Origin: Rostratula benghalensis
Taxonomy: Eukaryota > Chordata > Aves > Charadriiformes > Rostratulidae
NCBI GenBank assembly: GCA_013399305.1
Contig: VXAI01000028.1
Location: 4,270,175-4,334,174, forward strand
Direction of reading: 5' to 3'
DNA length: 64,000 nt
Below are positions 62,671-64,000 of this stretch, piece by piece. The translations under genes and the position numbers were made by a program. Below the pieces are notes generated by a model. That model did no database searches and was not told where the DNA came from. It saw only the letters and a program-made list of their open reading frames with translations. Each line of letters starts with the position of its first letter. The stretch's first letter is position 1.

Positions 62671-63484
62671 ATTTGTAGTTAGGGGCTATAAATACATCAC
62701 TGGAGGGGAAAATCCCATCCCAGGCTGCTTGATAGATTTATTTATTTTTCAAATTTTCTTCGCTTTCTTGCTCTCTTGTATTTTTGTCAAATGAAATCTG
62801 TCAAGCTCTGTTGCATTTTCTAATCTTCACTCTTCTGACAGACTGCAGGCCACCAGAAAGACAAGCTTAAAAATATGAAAATTAAGTGCATTTTTTCATT
62901 ATGCTGTCTAAGATGTTTTCAATAAAGCAGAGAGATATCACTTTGCCAAATTGGTGTCACAACGTTCCAAAGGTTTTGGCTAGTTAGCAGGCTTCCAGTA
63001 AAAATACATGTTGCTCTTCAGACCTCTTGTGGGTGATCCACACCTCTCTTGGAGCCTCCTCATATTATCTTGTGGCTTCAAATGGAAGAAAGTCTAAATT
63101 ATTTTGGACCTGTACTGACAATTCTTGTTATTATTAATAGCACACTTGAGTGAGTTTATTATGTAAAATGCTCTGCCCCTTCTGCCTTGCATATACTGCA
63201 CTTAGCAAACAAACAAACAATACCGGAGGAAACATGACTTGATTAACCAGCTTCACATGGAGCCAAAAAGTAGGTGAATATCTAAAAGAGTAAGGAATCT
63301 CTGTGAAGAATAAAGAGCACATTCCTGAACTGTGGTGAACAGGCTGAAGCCCTTTCCAAGCTAATGTGCACCACATTGGCATTGGATTAATACTGTACAT
63401 GGCTGTTAGTTGATTCTTACTCTCTTTCTTTGGAAAAAGTCACTTCTCTATGTTGTTTTGTCTCCTACCTTCTCGAGATAAGGT

Positions 63485-63526
63485 TGGGTTGGTTTTGTGG
63501 GGTTTTTTTGTTGTTTGTTTTTTCTG
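63485..63526. repeat. T/G-rich low-complexity tract
   Basis: GTTGGGTTGGTTTTGTGGGG then TTTTTTTGTTGTTTG-type units. Simple sequence. Confidence 0.8.
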
Positions 63527-64000
63527 CTCATTCCACTTTCATATTTTTATGACTTGGAAATTAGTCACTGAGACTTTTGCAGCCAGCAATTTACTTCTAT
63601 CACTTTTTAGTGTCTGTTGTCAGAGACAGTAGCAATAGACCAAAATTTATGTGGTTTATCTTTTAGCATTCATAACACACATACTATCTTGTATTTAGTT
63701 ATTCTGACAAACATTATCAGAATACATAAAAAACTCTGGGTTTATATATGTGTGGCTAATAAACACATGATTTTTTTTGATACATGGTTTAAAAAGGTGA
63801 AGGTGAAAGCAAAATAATGTAATTGTTGGAATATAAAAAACAACAAGCAAAACAAAAACATGGACATTCCTATGTCTAACTGCTGTCTTGGACGGATTTA
63901 AAACAGTGAAAAGAATCTGAAATGTAATAACGCTTCTGGCACCACCTTTTACAAGTAAGGCGACTGCATTTAGTAGGCATTTAAAATTCTGCAATAGGAT

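Larger units (their letters stand above)
61596..64000. other. Non-coding stretch, no gene recognised
   Basis: No gene is recognised. Contents are small tandem duplications (62144-62166, 62243-62270), an ancient palindromic repeat (62604-62670), a short AAAC microsatellite near 63208-63221 and a T/G-rich tract (63485-63526). The 103-codon frame at 61696-62007 contains a donor-like TTGTAAGTAC but has no recognised domain. Confidence 0.55.

Noticed and set aside
1..64000. tRNA, rRNA, CRISPR arrays, bacterial operons, known microRNAs
   Set aside because: Looked for and not seen; the sequence is clearly vertebrate non-coding DNA and I recognised no conserved RNA gene.

Overview
This is eukaryotic, almost certainly avian, nuclear DNA: AT-leaning, intron- or intergenic-like, with no continuous protein-coding gene. 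Two interspersed elements point to a bird. A 5'-truncated CR1 LINE (about 7203-8203, + strand) keeps the reverse transcriptase F-A-D-D motif and the CR1-type 3' tail. A second repeat (about 25165-25847, - strand) has the layout of an avian endogenous-retrovirus solo LTR. Recognisable interspersed repeat content is low, as is usual in birds and unlike mammals. CR1 also occurs in crocodilians and turtles, so the bird call rests on the CR1 subtype, the LTR and the low repeat density together. I cannot name a species or a chromosome.

Layout. 1-7202: non-coding, with short A/T tracts and two weak ancient-repeat remnants. 7203-8203: dead CR1 fragment. 8204-22352: non-coding, with an AAT-rich tract, degraded palindromic MITE-like remnants and one 51-bp element that keeps perfect 9-bp inverted ends (13260-13310). 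22353-22430: candidate 78-bp exon on +. 25165-25847: solo LTR on -, with a TATA box and a polyadenylation-type signal in the expected order. 25848-32472: non-coding, including a candidate 82-bp exon on - (31578-31659). 32473-32614: a structured GC-rich patch with a canonical G-quadruplex motif, a perfect 10-bp hairpin and a perfect 15-bp palindrome. 45352-45420: candidate 69-bp exon on +. 61553-61595: a CR1 3'-end scrap on -. 62604-62670: another palindromic ancient repeat. The rest is simple-sequence tracts and unannotatable DNA.

The three candidate exons are inferred only from splice-site consensus plus an open frame. None was recognised as part of a known protein, and the two on + do not share a splice phase, so they cannot be directly joined. 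The long open frames seen in six-frame translation (up to about 150 codons) are of a size expected by chance in 64 kb, apart from those inside the CR1. The window is best read as part of a large intron or an intergenic region. I found no convincing novel biological system; the most useful leads are the three candidate exons, the structured patch near 32.5 kb and the old palindromic repeat family.
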